NCBI GenBank assembly: GCA_016716235.1
Contig: JADJWS010000002.1
Location: 186,001-250,000 of the forward strand
Length of the DNA: 64,000 bases
From: Candidatus Defluviilinea gracilis
GTDB lineage: Bacteria; Chloroflexota; Anaerolineae; Anaerolineales; Villigracilaceae
Direction: 5' to 3'
Each line of letters begins with the position of its first letter. Positions within the stretch are counted from its first letter, which is position 1. Below are positions 38,143 to 46,700 of the stretch, piece after piece. The translations under genes were made by a program, and so were the position numbers. The notes beneath the pieces were generated by a model. The model was not told the DNA's origin, searched no databases, and was given only the letters and a program-made list of their open reading frames with translations.

Positions 38143-38286
38143 CATTTCGCCAGCGCAAGAACGGCGTTGCGCGGGACAACAAAAACCTGTATGTCCCAAC
38201 AACCCGTTTACTGCGCTGTCCGGAGATGATGCAGCCCAAGCCCGGGCTGACAGTCTCGCAAAATCTTTTGAAGGAGAAAATTGAGC

Positions 38287-38913
38287 ATGTTAAAAGGGCT
38301 TATTGGACGGAAGATCGGCATGACCCAGATCTTCGATGAGAAAGGCGTCGCGTATCCTGTGACGATCATCGAAGCTGGGCCATGTTACGTTACGCAGGTC
38401 CGCACACAGGATCGGGATGGGTATGCGGCTGTTCAAGTTGGGTTTGAAGAACTTCACCCTAAAAAATTGTCGGCAGGCGCGCTTGGGCATTTGAAGTCGA
38501 ATGACCTGCCGCCGCTTCGCTTTCTGCGCGAGTTTCGCTCGAAGGAAGCCGCCAGCGTTGGCGACAAACTGACAGTGGATGTTTTCAAAGTCGGCGAAAA
38601 AGTAGATGTGATCGGCACAAGCAAAGGCAAAGGATTTGCCGGCGCAGTCAAACGCCATCACTTCGGCGGCGGCAAGAAGACGCACGGTCAATCTGACCGC
38701 CATCGCGCTCCCGGTTCGCGTTCATCGGGAACCACCCCCGGGCGCGTGTTCAAAAATGCGCGCGGCGCCGGTCATATGGGGAGTGACCGCGTTACCGTCT
38801 CTGCCATGAAAGTGATCATGGTGGATACGGAACGCAACCTGCTTGGCATTCACGGCGCTGTGCCCGGAGGCAAAGGCGGCGTGGTGATGATCAAAGAGGC
38901 GCGCAAGCAGTAG
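38287..38913 (+). CDS. rplC: 50S ribosomal protein L3
   Basis: 208 residues. Early assembly protein near the peptidyl-transferase centre. LKGLIGRKIGMTQIFDEKG start and the conserved loop GGKKTHGQSDRHRAPGS, containing the Gln that is often methylated. TTG 38281 also opens the frame, but ATG 38287 has the better spacing to GAAGGAG. Followed by rplD after 19 bases. Confidence 0.97.
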   Translation: MLKGLIGRKIGMTQIFDEKGVAYPVTIIEAGPCYVTQVRTQDRDGYAAVQVGFEELHPKKLSAGALGHLKSNDLPPLRFLREFRSKEAASVGDKLTVDVFKVGEKVDVIGTSKGKGFAGAVKRHHFGGGKKTHGQSDRHRAPGSRSSGTTPGRVFKNARGAGHMGSDRVTVSAMKVIMVDTERNLLGIHGAVPGGKGGVVMIKEARKQ

Positions 38914-38932
38914 GCGCAAAGGATTTGATGAG

Positions 38933-39562
38933 ATGAAAGTAGATGTTTTCAACCTCGAAGGTAAGAAGATTCGCGAAGTGGAACTTCCCTCTGCGATCTT
39001 TGAAGCCCCTATTAATGTAGATTTGATGCACCAGGCATACCAGCGCCAGCTGGCAAATGCGCGCCTTGGCACGCACGATACCAAGGTCCGCGGCGAAGTT
39101 GTCGGTGGCGGCGCAAAACCTTGGAAACAAAAGGGAACGGGCCGCGCCCGCCAAGGTTCGCGCCGCGCCGCCCAGTGGGTGGGAGGCGGTCGCATCCATA
39201 CCCCGCATCCGCGCAGTTACGAACAGCGTATGCCCAAGAAAATGAGACAAGCCGCGTTGCGCTCCGCCCTTTCTGTAAAGGCAAAGGAGGCAGGCGTGGT
39301 TGTTGTGGATGAACTGACCATTTCCGAACCGAAGACCAAAGTAATGGCGCTCGCGTTGAACAATCTTGTAGGCGATAAGTCTGCCCTGGTTGTTCTACCG
39401 CAAAAAGACCAATCCTATGAAGTTGCCATGCGAACGATTGGCAATCTCGACGATGCCAAAGTGTTGCTCGCTGGTTACCTGAATATCCGCGATCTGTTCA
39501 CCTATGACAAACTCGTGTTGCCTGTGACGGCAATCGATGCCCTGACCGCGAATCTAGGATAG
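38933..39562 (+). CDS. rplD: 50S ribosomal protein L4
   Basis: 209 residues. The extended loop KPWKQKGTGRARQGSRRAAQ that reaches the exit tunnel is clear. In E. coli L4 also represses the S10 operon by binding its leader, which makes the structured gap before rplC of interest. The order rplC-rplD-rplW-rplB is standard. Confidence 0.97.
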   Translation: MKVDVFNLEGKKIREVELPSAIFEAPINVDLMHQAYQRQLANARLGTHDTKVRGEVVGGGAKPWKQKGTGRARQGSRRAAQWVGGGRIHTPHPRSYEQRMPKKMRQAALRSALSVKAKEAGVVVVDELTISEPKTKVMALALNNLVGDKSALVVLPQKDQSYEVAMRTIGNLDDAKVLLAGYLNIRDLFTYDKLVLPVTAIDALTANLG

Positions 39563-39571
39563 GAGACAGAG

Positions 39572-39874
39572 ATGACCACTGTGTACGATATTTTACGCCG
39601 TCCACTCATCACAGAGAAATCGAATTATCTCTCCGGCAAATTGAATCAATATTCATTTGTCGTTGCAGATTTTGCCACGCGCAAGTCCGTGAAGGACGCT
39701 GTTGAGACCTTGTACGATGTGAAGGTCGAACGTGTCAACATTATCAACACCTCCGCCAAGCGCGGTCGCAGAATGCGAAGCCGTCGTATGTTGGTTCGTA
39801 AAGCCAGCGTCAAGAAAGCGATCGTCACGTTGGCAGAGGGTCAAACCCTGCAAATCTTTGAAGGTGTGCAATAA
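39572..39874 (+). CDS. rplW: 50S ribosomal protein L23
   Basis: 100 residues. Sits at the tunnel exit and docks trigger factor and SRP. VYDILRRPLITEKSNYL start and SAKRGRRMRSRRMLVRKA basic loop match the family. Its stop codon shares one base with the rplB start (TAATG), implying translational coupling. Confidence 0.97.
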   Translation: MTTVYDILRRPLITEKSNYLSGKLNQYSFVVADFATRKSVKDAVETLYDVKVERVNIINTSAKRGRRMRSRRMLVRKASVKKAIVTLAEGQTLQIFEGVQ

Positions 39875-40710
39875 TGCCAGTCAAAAAGTATAAACCCGTA
39901 ACACCGGGCACCCGCGGGATGACCGGTTACACATTTGACGAGATTACCAAGTCCAAGCCGGAACGCTCGTTATTAGTTCCGCTTCGTAAAAGCGGCGGAA
40001 GAAACGCCTACGGCCGCGTGACCGTTCGCCATCGCGGCGGTGGACATCGCCGTTTCATCCGCTTGGTGGATTTTAAACGCGATAAGCGCGGCATTCCCGC
40101 CAAGGTGGCGGCGATCGAGTACGATCCCAACCGCACGGCGCGCCTTGCCCTGTTGCATTACATAGATGGCGAAAAACGTTACATTATTGCCCCGCTCGAT
40201 CTCAAGGTCGGCGATACAGTCATGGCTGGCGCAGGAGCCGAAATCCGTTCCGGCAATTCGCTTCCGATTTCAAATATCCCCGTCGGCACGCTTATCCATA
40301 ACATCGAAGTCCAGGATGGACGCGGCGGCCAGTTGGTTCGTTCCGCAGGCGGCGCGGCGCAATTACTTGCCAAAGAAGGCGATTTTGCGCAAGTGCGTAT
40401 GCCATCTGGTGAAGTGCGCTTGATCCGCCAGACTTGTTATGCAACGATCGGTCAGGTTGGCAATCTCGATCACGGCAATGTCAAACTTGGAAAAGCGGGT
40501 CGCAAACGCCATAGAGGCATCCGCCCGGCAGTGCGAGGTTCGGCTATGACCCCGCGCGACCATCCCCATGGCGGTGGTGAAGGACGCCAGTCCATTGGTT
40601 TACCCGGACCGAAGAGTCCGTGGGGCAAGCCCACCCTGGGTTACAAGACCCGCCGTAACAAGAAGACGAATCAGTATATCGTGCGCCGTCGCTCCAAGAC
40701 GAGCCGCTAA
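39874..40710 (+). CDS. rplB: 50S ribosomal protein L2
   Basis: 278 residues. Binds 23S rRNA near the peptidyl-transferase centre. The conserved tail MTPRDHPHGGGEGRQS contains the His implicated in catalytic-centre structure, followed by the GKPTLGYKTRRNKKT end. The N-terminal PGTRGMTGYTFDEI is usual. Usual length. Confidence 0.98.
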   Translation: MPVKKYKPVTPGTRGMTGYTFDEITKSKPERSLLVPLRKSGGRNAYGRVTVRHRGGGHRRFIRLVDFKRDKRGIPAKVAAIEYDPNRTARLALLHYIDGEKRYIIAPLDLKVGDTVMAGAGAEIRSGNSLPISNIPVGTLIHNIEVQDGRGGQLVRSAGGAAQLLAKEGDFAQVRMPSGEVRLIRQTCYATIGQVGNLDHGNVKLGKAGRKRHRGIRPAVRGSAMTPRDHPHGGGEGRQSIGLPGPKSPWGKPTLGYKTRRNKKTNQYIVRRRSKTSR

Positions 40711-40726
40711 TTGAGTTGAGGTAAGA

Positions 40727-41014
40727 ATGTCACGATCATTGAAAAAGGGACCCTTCGTGGAGCCCAAGTTGTTGAAAAGAATCGAAGCGATGAATCAGAA
40801 GAGCGAGAAGAAAGTGATTCGCACCTGGAGCCGCGCCAGTGTGATCTTCCCGCAGATGGTTGGTCATACGATCGCCGTCCATGATGGACGCCGGCATGTG
40901 CCGATCTACATCACCGAGAATATGGTTGGTCACCGCCTGGGCGAATTTGCCCCCACGCGCACCTTCCGCGGCCATACCATTGGCGAGAAAGCCGCCACGC
41001 CCGCGGCATCATAA
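40727..41014 (+). CDS. rpsS: 30S ribosomal protein S19
   Basis: 95 residues. Head protein contacting S13. Start MSRSLKKGPFVEPKLLK and end HRLGEFAPTRTFRGHT are diagnostic. Ribosome site GAGGTAAGA just before ATG 40727. Confidence 0.97.
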   Translation: MSRSLKKGPFVEPKLLKRIEAMNQKSEKKVIRTWSRASVIFPQMVGHTIAVHDGRRHVPIYITENMVGHRLGEFAPTRTFRGHTIGEKAATPAAS

Positions 41015-41026
41015 GGAATTTGAGTC

Positions 41027-41380
41027 ATGCATGATATTCAAGCACACTTGAAGTTTCTTCCGATGTCTGCGCAAAAGGTGAGGCTGGTCGTCGACCTCGT
41101 GCGAGGCAAAGATGCGAACGACGCGCTCGAAATGCTCCGCTTTGTGAACAAAGCCGCGGCATTGCCGGTGCGAAAATTGCTGGCTTCCGCGGTTGCCAAT
41201 GCGGAAGAAAACCTCGGCATCAGCCGCGACGACCTGTTCGTGGCGCAGATCTTTGCAAACGAGGCTCCCACGCGCAAGTGGAGGCGTTTCGGCGCCCGCG
41301 GACGTTTCAAGCCGATTCTTCGCCGCAATTCGCATATCACTGTGGTCCTGCGCGAGCGCGGGGCGTCACCGGAGTCATAA
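41027..41380 (+). CDS. rplV: 50S ribosomal protein L22
   Basis: 117 residues. Its extended hairpin lines the exit tunnel. LKFLPMSAQKVRLVVDLVRGK and RRNSHITVVLRERG match the family. Usual position between rpsS and rpsC, 9 bases before rpsC. Confidence 0.97.
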   Translation: MHDIQAHLKFLPMSAQKVRLVVDLVRGKDANDALEMLRFVNKAAALPVRKLLASAVANAEENLGISRDDLFVAQIFANEAPTRKWRRFGARGRFKPILRRNSHITVVLRERGASPES

Positions 41381-41389
41381 GGAGAAGTT

Positions 41390-42139
41390 ATGGGTCGTAA
41401 AGTTCATCCGATTGGAATGCGGCTTGGAATCAATCAGGGTTGGCAGGGGCGCTGGTTCGCTGAAGGCGCCGAATATCGTCAGCACCTGCACCAGGATTTT
41501 GCCATTCGCAATCTTTTGCTCGGAATTCCTTCAAAAGGCGGCGCCGCCAAAAGCACAGAAGTCCGTAAATTGCGCAAAGACCTGCCCGACACTGTGAAGA
41601 ACCGCAAAGCAGGCATCTCCCGGGTGGAAGTAGAACGCTATCCCGGCAAGATCAAGGTTTCGATTCACACCGCCAAGCCCGGTATTTTGATCGGGCGCAA
41701 AGGCGAAGGCGTGAAAAAGATCCGCGCGGGGCTGGAAGCGCTGGTTGGGAAAAAGGTCGACCTCGATATCAAAGAGATCGGCTCGCCCGATACCGACGCG
41801 ATGCTGGTTGCGCACAATATTGCCGACCAACTCGAACGTCGTATCGCTTATCGCCGCGCCATGAAGCGCGCCATTCAGCAAGCCATGAAGCAGGGCGCCG
41901 AGGGCATCAAGATCATGGTCGGCGGTCGCTTGGGCGGCGCGGAAATGTCGCGCGATGTCTGGTTGCGCGAGGGACGCGTCCCATTGCAAACCCTGCGTTC
42001 GAATGTGGATTTCGCCATCTCTGAGGCGACCACCACATACGGTCAGATCGGTGTAAAAGTCTGGATCTACAAGGGCGAAGCGAAGCCCGAAGTGGAAGAA
42101 AAGGTTGAGGCGACTGAAGGCGTGTACGTCAGCCAGTAG
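41390..42139 (+). CDS. rpsC: 30S ribosomal protein S3
   Basis: 249 residues. Lines the mRNA entry channel. The KH domain is visible around IHTAKPGILIGRKGEGVKKI, and the C-terminal half has the usual GGRLGGAEMSRDVWLREGRV block. MGRKVHPIGMRLGINQGWQG start. The short acidic C-terminal tail (EEKVEATEG) is typical of many phyla. Confidence 0.97.
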   Translation: MGRKVHPIGMRLGINQGWQGRWFAEGAEYRQHLHQDFAIRNLLLGIPSKGGAAKSTEVRKLRKDLPDTVKNRKAGISRVEVERYPGKIKVSIHTAKPGILIGRKGEGVKKIRAGLEALVGKKVDLDIKEIGSPDTDAMLVAHNIADQLERRIAYRRAMKRAIQQAMKQGAEGIKIMVGGRLGGAEMSRDVWLREGRVPLQTLRSNVDFAISEATTTYGQIGVKVWIYKGEAKPEVEEKVEATEGVYVSQ

Positions 42140-42171
42140 CAAATTCAGAGCCGTCTTTTGAGGTAGTGATT

Positions 42172-42594
42172 ATGTTGATGCCAAAACGTGTAAAGTGGCG
42201 CAAGCAAATGCGCGGTCGTATGCGAGGGAAAGCCCTGCGCGGCGCGGAAGTCAGTTTCGGCGAGTTCGGCTTACAGGCGCTTGAGCCCGGTTGGGTCACA
42301 GCGCGACAGATCGAAGCCGCGCGCCGCACCATCGTCCGCGAGATGAAACGTCGTGGAAAAGTCTGGATTCGCATCTTCCCAGCGAAGCCGTTCACACACA
42401 AGCCGCCCGAAACCCGCATGGGTTCCGGTAAAGGGAACGTTGAATATTATGTGGCGGTTGTCAAGCCTGGCCGTATTATGTTCGAAGTGGGCGGTCTGGA
42501 TTCTGCCACAGCGGTGCAAGCGCTTAAGAATGCGCAATATAAATTCTCGATCAAGACCAAGGTCGTTGCGCGGCACGAAGGAGAGCAGGCATGA
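42172..42594 (+). CDS. rplP: 50S ribosomal protein L16
   Basis: 140 residues. Sits near the A-site tRNA elbow. MLMPKRVKWRKQMRGRM start and KPFTHKPPETRMGSGKGNVE are diagnostic. ATG 42172 is preferred over the GTG at 42166 because it gives the canonical start and good spacing to GAGGTAG. It overlaps rpmC by ATGA. Confidence 0.96.
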   Translation: MLMPKRVKWRKQMRGRMRGKALRGAEVSFGEFGLQALEPGWVTARQIEAARRTIVREMKRRGKVWIRIFPAKPFTHKPPETRMGSGKGNVEYYVAVVKPGRIMFEVGGLDSATAVQALKNAQYKFSIKTKVVARHEGEQA

Positions 42595-42812
42595 AGGCTG
42601 TAAAAGCGAAAGATTTGCGTAACGACCAGCCCGGCCAGATCGAAGGCAAACTGACGGATGCGCGCGACGAGCTAATGAAATTGCGGTTCCAGCAGGTAAC
42701 TGGCCAATTAACCGACACCAGCCGCGTGCGAATCCTGCGCCGCCACATTGCCCGCATGTTGACTATTTTACGCGAGCAAAAAGCCGCGGAACCCAAGGAA
42801 GGTGAAGCATGA
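42591..42812 (+). CDS. rpmC: 50S ribosomal protein L29
   Basis: 73 residues, mostly two helices. Found at the tunnel exit next to L23. ARDELMKLRFQQVTGQLTDTSRVR is the recognisable core (shown in part: RDELMKLRFQQ). Overlaps both rplP and rpsQ by ATGA, so the three are translationally coupled. Confidence 0.95.
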   Translation: MKAVKAKDLRNDQPGQIEGKLTDARDELMKLRFQQVTGQLTDTSRVRILRRHIARMLTILREQKAAEPKEGEA

Positions 42813-43096
42813 ACAATCGTCGTCGCGTGACTGGTGTGGTTACCAGCAACAAGATGACCAAGACGGTTGTGGTCGAGGTGAAGCGGGTTTTCCGTCATCC
42901 CTTGTATCGCAAGGTCGTCCATTCGAGCAAGCGCTTCAAAGCGCATGATGAGATCGGTTGCCAGGTGGGCGACCAGGTCGAATTGGTCGAATCCAAGCCA
43001 TTGTCTCGGACAAAACGCTGGGTGGTTGAATCCATTGTCAAGCGCGAAGTGCGCACCGCAGATACCGGCGTTGCAGACTTAAAGGCGGAGGAATAA
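42809..43096 (+). CDS. rpsQ: 30S ribosomal protein S17
   Basis: 95 residues. OB-fold protein binding 16S helix 11. RRRVTGVVTSNKMTKTVVVE start and YRKVVHSSKRFKAHDE are typical; a short acidic C-terminal extension (TGVADLKAEE) is present. Starts inside the ATGA overlap with rpmC. Confidence 0.96.
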   Translation: MNNRRRVTGVVTSNKMTKTVVVEVKRVFRHPLYRKVVHSSKRFKAHDEIGCQVGDQVELVESKPLSRTKRWVVESIVKREVRTADTGVADLKAEE

Positions 43097-43099
43097 GCC

Positions 43100-43471
43100 A
43101 TGATCCAGCACGAATCCCGTCTTAAGGTGGCAGATAACTCCGGCGCGCGCGAACTGCTCGTCATCCACGTGCTGGGCGGCTCCACCCGCAGGTACGGCAG
43201 TATCGGCGATGTAGTCGTCGCTTCAGTGAAGTCCGCTTCACCGCAAGGCGGCGTGAAAAAGAGCGAGAAAGTGCGGGCGGTCATCGTCCGTTGTTCGAAG
43301 GAATGGCGGCGCGAAGACGGTTCCTACATCAAGTTTGACGATAACGCCGCGGTATTGTTGGACGCCGATGGCGTAAACCCCAAAGGCACGCGCATTTTTG
43401 GTCCTGTTGCGCGCGAGTTACGTGAAAAAGGCTTCATGAAGATCGTTTCACTCGCTCCGGAAGTGCTGTAG
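43100..43471 (+). CDS. rplN: 50S ribosomal protein L14
   Basis: 123 residues. Interface protein near L19. MIQHESRLKVADNSGARELL start and FGPVARELREKGFMKIVSLAPEVL end (in part: RELREKGFMKIVSLAPEVL) are diagnostic. Three bases after rpsQ. Confidence 0.97.
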   Translation: MIQHESRLKVADNSGARELLVIHVLGGSTRRYGSIGDVVVASVKSASPQGGVKKSEKVRAVIVRCSKEWRREDGSYIKFDDNAAVLLDADGVNPKGTRIFGPVARELREKGFMKIVSLAPEVL

Positions 43472-43489
43472 GTTGGAGGATTAATAAGA

Positions 43490-43828
43490 ATGAAAGTCAA
43501 GATTCGCAAAGGCGACACCGTGCAAGTCATCAGCGGGCGCCTCGAAGATAAAGGCAAGCGCGGCGAAGTCATCAACGTGATCCTCGATACGCGCCGCGTG
43601 ATCGTGCAGGGTGTCAACATCCGCACCAAACACCAGCGGCAAGTGCAGACACAGTCGAACCGCAACATCAACCCCGGGCGGATTCACTTCGAAGGACCGA
43701 TTCACATCTCAAACGTGATGCTGGTCTGCCCGACGTGCAAGGAACCCACACGGGTCGGCGTCAAACGCGACGAGGATGGCGTGCACCGCATCTGCAAGAA
43801 CAAAGAATGCCAGGCGATCATCGCCTAG
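43490..43828 (+). CDS. rplX: 50S ribosomal protein L24
   Basis: 112 residues. KOW domain at the start (KVKIRKGDTVQVISGR), important for 50S assembly initiation. The C-terminal part carries CPTC and a later CKNKEC cysteine cluster, a zinc-ribbon-like end seen in many L24 proteins. GGAGGA ribosome site. Confidence 0.96.
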   Translation: MKVKIRKGDTVQVISGRLEDKGKRGEVINVILDTRRVIVQGVNIRTKHQRQVQTQSNRNINPGRIHFEGPIHISNVMLVCPTCKEPTRVGVKRDEDGVHRICKNKECQAIIA

Positions 43829-43846
43829 CCGCGGAGTATTTGAAGA

Positions 43847-44395
43847 ATGAATAGATTACAAGAAAAATACAACAGCGACGTTGTTCCCGCACTGCGCAAG
43901 TCGTTCGAATTCAAGAACATCATGCAAGTGCCGCGTGTGGATAAGGTCGTGGTAAACATCGGCATGGGCGAGGCAATGGACAACCCCAAAGCCCTCGAAG
44001 CCGCCGTCAACGACCTGACAATCATCACCGGGCAAAAACCGATCATGACCAAGGCGCGCAAAAGCATTGCGAACTTCAAACTGCGCGAAGGGCGCCTGAT
44101 CGGCACCAAGGTTACCTTGCGCGGCGACAAGATGTGGGCGTTCCTCGATCGCTTGATGACAACGGCTCTGCCGCGCGTGCGCGATTTCCGCGGCGTGTCG
44201 CCCAACGCCTTCGATGGACGCGGCAATTACACCCTGGGCTTGCGCGACCAGCTGATCTTCCCGGAGATCGAATACGACAAAATCGACAAACTGCGCGGGA
44301 TGGAAGTCACCATCGTGACCACCGCGAATAATGATAACCAGGCGCGTGCCATGTTGCAATTGCTTGGAATGCCGTTTAGCAAGAAGGAAGCATAA
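43847..44395 (+). CDS. rplE: 50S ribosomal protein L5
   Basis: 182 residues. Binds 5S rRNA and contacts P-site tRNA. NIMQVPRVDKVVVNIGMGEA and the C-terminal IFPEIEYDKIDKLRGMEVTI block identify it. Usual length. rpsN follows after 3 bases. Confidence 0.97.
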   Translation: MNRLQEKYNSDVVPALRKSFEFKNIMQVPRVDKVVVNIGMGEAMDNPKALEAAVNDLTIITGQKPIMTKARKSIANFKLREGRLIGTKVTLRGDKMWAFLDRLMTTALPRVRDFRGVSPNAFDGRGNYTLGLRDQLIFPEIEYDKIDKLRGMEVTIVTTANNDNQARAMLQLLGMPFSKKEA

Positions 44396-44398
44396 TTT

Positions 44399-44581
44399 AT
44401 GGCGAAGAAATGTATGCAATATCGAGAGTCCCGACGGGCGCATCAAAGCCAGGTCCGCAACCGCTGTGTGCGTTGCGGCAGACCGCGCGGATATATCCGC
44501 CGCTTTGGCTTGTGCCGCATCTGCTTCCGCGAACTCGCGTTGCAGGGGAAAATCCCCGGCGTTGTGAAGTCTTCATGGTAG
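44399..44581 (+). CDS. rpsN: 30S ribosomal protein S14, zinc-binding type
   Basis: 60 residues, the short (C+) form. The zinc site is CVRC at the middle and CRIC shortly after, with the usual RRFGLCRICFRELALQGKIPG core. Binds the head of the 30S subunit. No zinc-free paralogue is seen in the window. Confidence 0.96.
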   Translation: MAKKCMQYRESRRAHQSQVRNRCVRCGRPRGYIRRFGLCRICFRELALQGKIPGVVKSSW

Positions 44582-44594
44582 GCGAGGTGATAGC

Positions 44595-45008
44595 ATGTCT
44601 ATAAACGACCCAATTGCCGATATGCTCACCCGCGTTCGCAATGCCGTGATGGCAGGGCACGCGCTGGTGGCAATGCCGAACTCCAAGCTCAAACTGGAGA
44701 TTGCAAAGATCCTCAAGGACGAAGGGTACCTCGAAACGTTCGAGGTAGTGGACGGCGAACCTGCCGCTCACAAGACCTTACGACTCAAGATCAAATATGT
44801 GGGCGAACGCCGCGAGAAAAAACCGGTCATTTCCGGACTGGAACGCGTGAGCACGCCCGGACGACGAATTTACACTAAGAAGCAGGACATCCCCTGGGTG
44901 CTTTCCGGGATCGGCGTTGCCATCCTCTCGACGCCCAAAGGTGTGATGACCGGCGCGCGCGCCCGACAGCTCGGCGTGGGCGGCGAAATCCTGTGTAAAG
45001 TGTGGTAA
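44595..45008 (+). CDS. rpsH: 30S ribosomal protein S8
   Basis: 137 residues. Central-domain assembly protein; in E. coli it represses the spc operon. NDPIADMLTRVRNAVMAGH start and the closing ILSTPKGVMTGARARQLGVG are diagnostic. The gene lies immediately before rplF, as usual. Confidence 0.97.
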   Translation: MSINDPIADMLTRVRNAVMAGHALVAMPNSKLKLEIAKILKDEGYLETFEVVDGEPAAHKTLRLKIKYVGERREKKPVISGLERVSTPGRRIYTKKQDIPWVLSGIGVAILSTPKGVMTGARARQLGVGGEILCKVW

Positions 45009-45022
45009 GGCAGGAGGTTTCA

Positions 45023-45571
45023 GTGTCTCGTATTGGACGTTTACCCGTGGCGATCCCGGGCGGTGTGCAGGTGACTGTGCAAGGCTCAGATGTGCACGTA
45101 AAAGGACCGAAAGGCGAACTCAAACGCGCGTTCTCTCCGCATATTGCGATTACGATGGAGGATGGGCAGGTTGTGGTGAAGCGTAATTCGAATCACCCCG
45201 CTGAACGCGCCCTTCACGGCACCACCCGCGCAGTGATTGCAAACATGGTGCGCGGTGTCAGCGCCGGCTTTGAAACGGTGCTTGAAGTGGAAGGCGTGGG
45301 ATACCGCGCTGAAATGGAAGGAAAGAATCTGGCGCTGTTTGTGGGCTATTCGCACCCAGTCAAGGTGGAACCGCCTGCCGGCATTTCCTTCGAAGTGGAT
45401 TTGAAAACCCGCCAGATCAAGGTACAGGGATTCGACCGCGAAGTGGTTGGGCAAACCGCCGCTGAAATTCGCGGTGTGCGTCCGCCAGAGCCATATCATG
45501 GCAAAGGCATCCGCTATGCGGGTGAACGAGTCCGCCGCAAGGCTGGCAAAGCCGCGAAAGGAGCCAAGTAA
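45023..45571 (+). CDS. rplF: 50S ribosomal protein L6
   Basis: 182 residues. Two related domains near the factor-binding centre. SRIGRLPVAIPGGVQVTVQG start and the final RPPEPYHGKGIRYAGERVRR match the family. The GTG at 45023 follows CAGGAGGTTTCA. The frame is open back to 45002, but the extra residues are not family-like. Confidence 0.96.
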   Translation: MSRIGRLPVAIPGGVQVTVQGSDVHVKGPKGELKRAFSPHIAITMEDGQVVVKRNSNHPAERALHGTTRAVIANMVRGVSAGFETVLEVEGVGYRAEMEGKNLALFVGYSHPVKVEPPAGISFEVDLKTRQIKVQGFDREVVGQTAAEIRGVRPPEPYHGKGIRYAGERVRRKAGKAAKGAK

Positions 45572-45574
45572 GCC

Positions 45575-45940
45575 ATGGCGAATAAATCACGATTGTTGGC
45601 GCGAACCCGCCGGCATGCGCGTGTCCGCAAACATATGGCGGGCACAGCTCAACGTCCGCGTTTGAACGTGTTCAAGAGCCTGTCTGCGATTTACGCGCAG
45701 GTGATCGACGATAGCGCGGGCCGCACGCTCGCCTCCGCATCCACTGTGGATAAGGACCTGCGCGCGAAAGTAAAAGGCATGAAGAAGTCTGAGCAGGCAA
45801 AAATGATCGGGCAGGCGATCGCTGAACGCGCAAAGGGCAAGGGCATCCAGTCCGTTGTGTTCGACCGCGGCGGGTTTCGTTATGTGGGTCGCGTGAAGGC
45901 GCTGGCTGACGGCGCGCGCGAAGGCGGCTTGCAGTTTTAG
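45575..45940 (+). CDS. rplR: 50S ribosomal protein L18
   Basis: 121 residues. Binds 5S rRNA with L5. RTRRHARVRKHMAGTAQRPR start, SAIYAQVIDDSAGRTLASAS, and the closing FDRGGFRYVGRVKALADGAR are typical. Three bases after rplF. Confidence 0.97.
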   Translation: MANKSRLLARTRRHARVRKHMAGTAQRPRLNVFKSLSAIYAQVIDDSAGRTLASASTVDKDLRAKVKGMKKSEQAKMIGQAIAERAKGKGIQSVVFDRGGFRYVGRVKALADGAREGGLQF

Positions 45941-45955
45941 GTTCGTGGAGAACAA

Positions 45956-46501
45956 ATGGCAGAATACAACAAAAATCAACAGGATTTTGAAGCCCAAGAC
46001 CAATTCGAAGAGCGTGTGATCGAAATTGCGCGCGTAGCGAAAGTGGTGAAAGGCGGACGTCGCTTTCAGTTCCGCGTAACTGTTGTGGTGGGCGACAAGA
46101 AGGGAACCATCTCGATGGGCGTGGGTAAGGCGAATGCCGTACCGGACGCGATGCGCAAAGCGTCGACGCGCGCCCGCAAGAAGATGAAAGTTGTCAACCT
46201 TTCCGGCACCACCATCCCGCACGAAGTGCTCGGGCGCGTGGCTGGCGCGAAAGTGATGCTCAAGCCCGCTTCGCCTGGCACCGGCGTGATTGCGGCAGGC
46301 GGCGTGCGCGCTGTGCTTGAGGTGGCTGGTGTGCGCGACATTCTCACGAAATCACAAGGAAGCGCGAACGTGTTGAACGTGGTGCAAGCCACATTTGACG
46401 CGCTCGGTCAGTTACGATCCCCGGCCGAGGAAGCCGCGCGACGCGGCAAGAACGTGAACGATCTCTTGCCGTTCTGGGAGCGGAGGAAGCAACATGCCTA
46501 A
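45956..46501 (+). CDS. rpsE: 30S ribosomal protein S5
   Basis: 181 residues. Near the decoding site and mRNA entry. FEERVIEIARVAKVVKGGRR and the dsRBD-like core KGTISMGVGKANAVPDAMRK identify it. The N-terminal acidic extension (NKNQQDFEAQD) is a common variation. Overlaps rpmD by 8 bases. Confidence 0.97.
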   Translation: MAEYNKNQQDFEAQDQFEERVIEIARVAKVVKGGRRFQFRVTVVVGDKKGTISMGVGKANAVPDAMRKASTRARKKMKVVNLSGTTIPHEVLGRVAGAKVMLKPASPGTGVIAAGGVRAVLEVAGVRDILTKSQGSANVLNVVQATFDALGQLRSPAEEAARRGKNVNDLLPFWERRKQHA

Positions 46502-46697
46502 GAAAGAATCGCAGGGCAAAACCCTTTTTGTGACGTTGGTGAAAAGCCCGATCGGCTATACCAAAGACCAACGCGCCACCGCGCGGGCATTAGGCTTGCG
46601 CCGTTTGCAACAAACCATTGAACATAAAGACACCGAAGCCATTCGCGGGATGATCAACAAGATCGTCCACTTGGTTCACGTGGAAGAAGCAGGATAG
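46494..46697 (+). CDS. rpmD: 50S ribosomal protein L30
   Basis: 67 residues. LFVTLVKSPIGYTKDQRATA and LGLRRLQQTIEHKDTEAIRG are standard. Starts within the end of rpsE (8-base overlap), indicating coupled translation. Confidence 0.95.
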   Translation: MPKKESQGKTLFVTLVKSPIGYTKDQRATARALGLRRLQQTIEHKDTEAIRGMINKIVHLVHVEEAG

Positions 46698-46700
46698 ACG

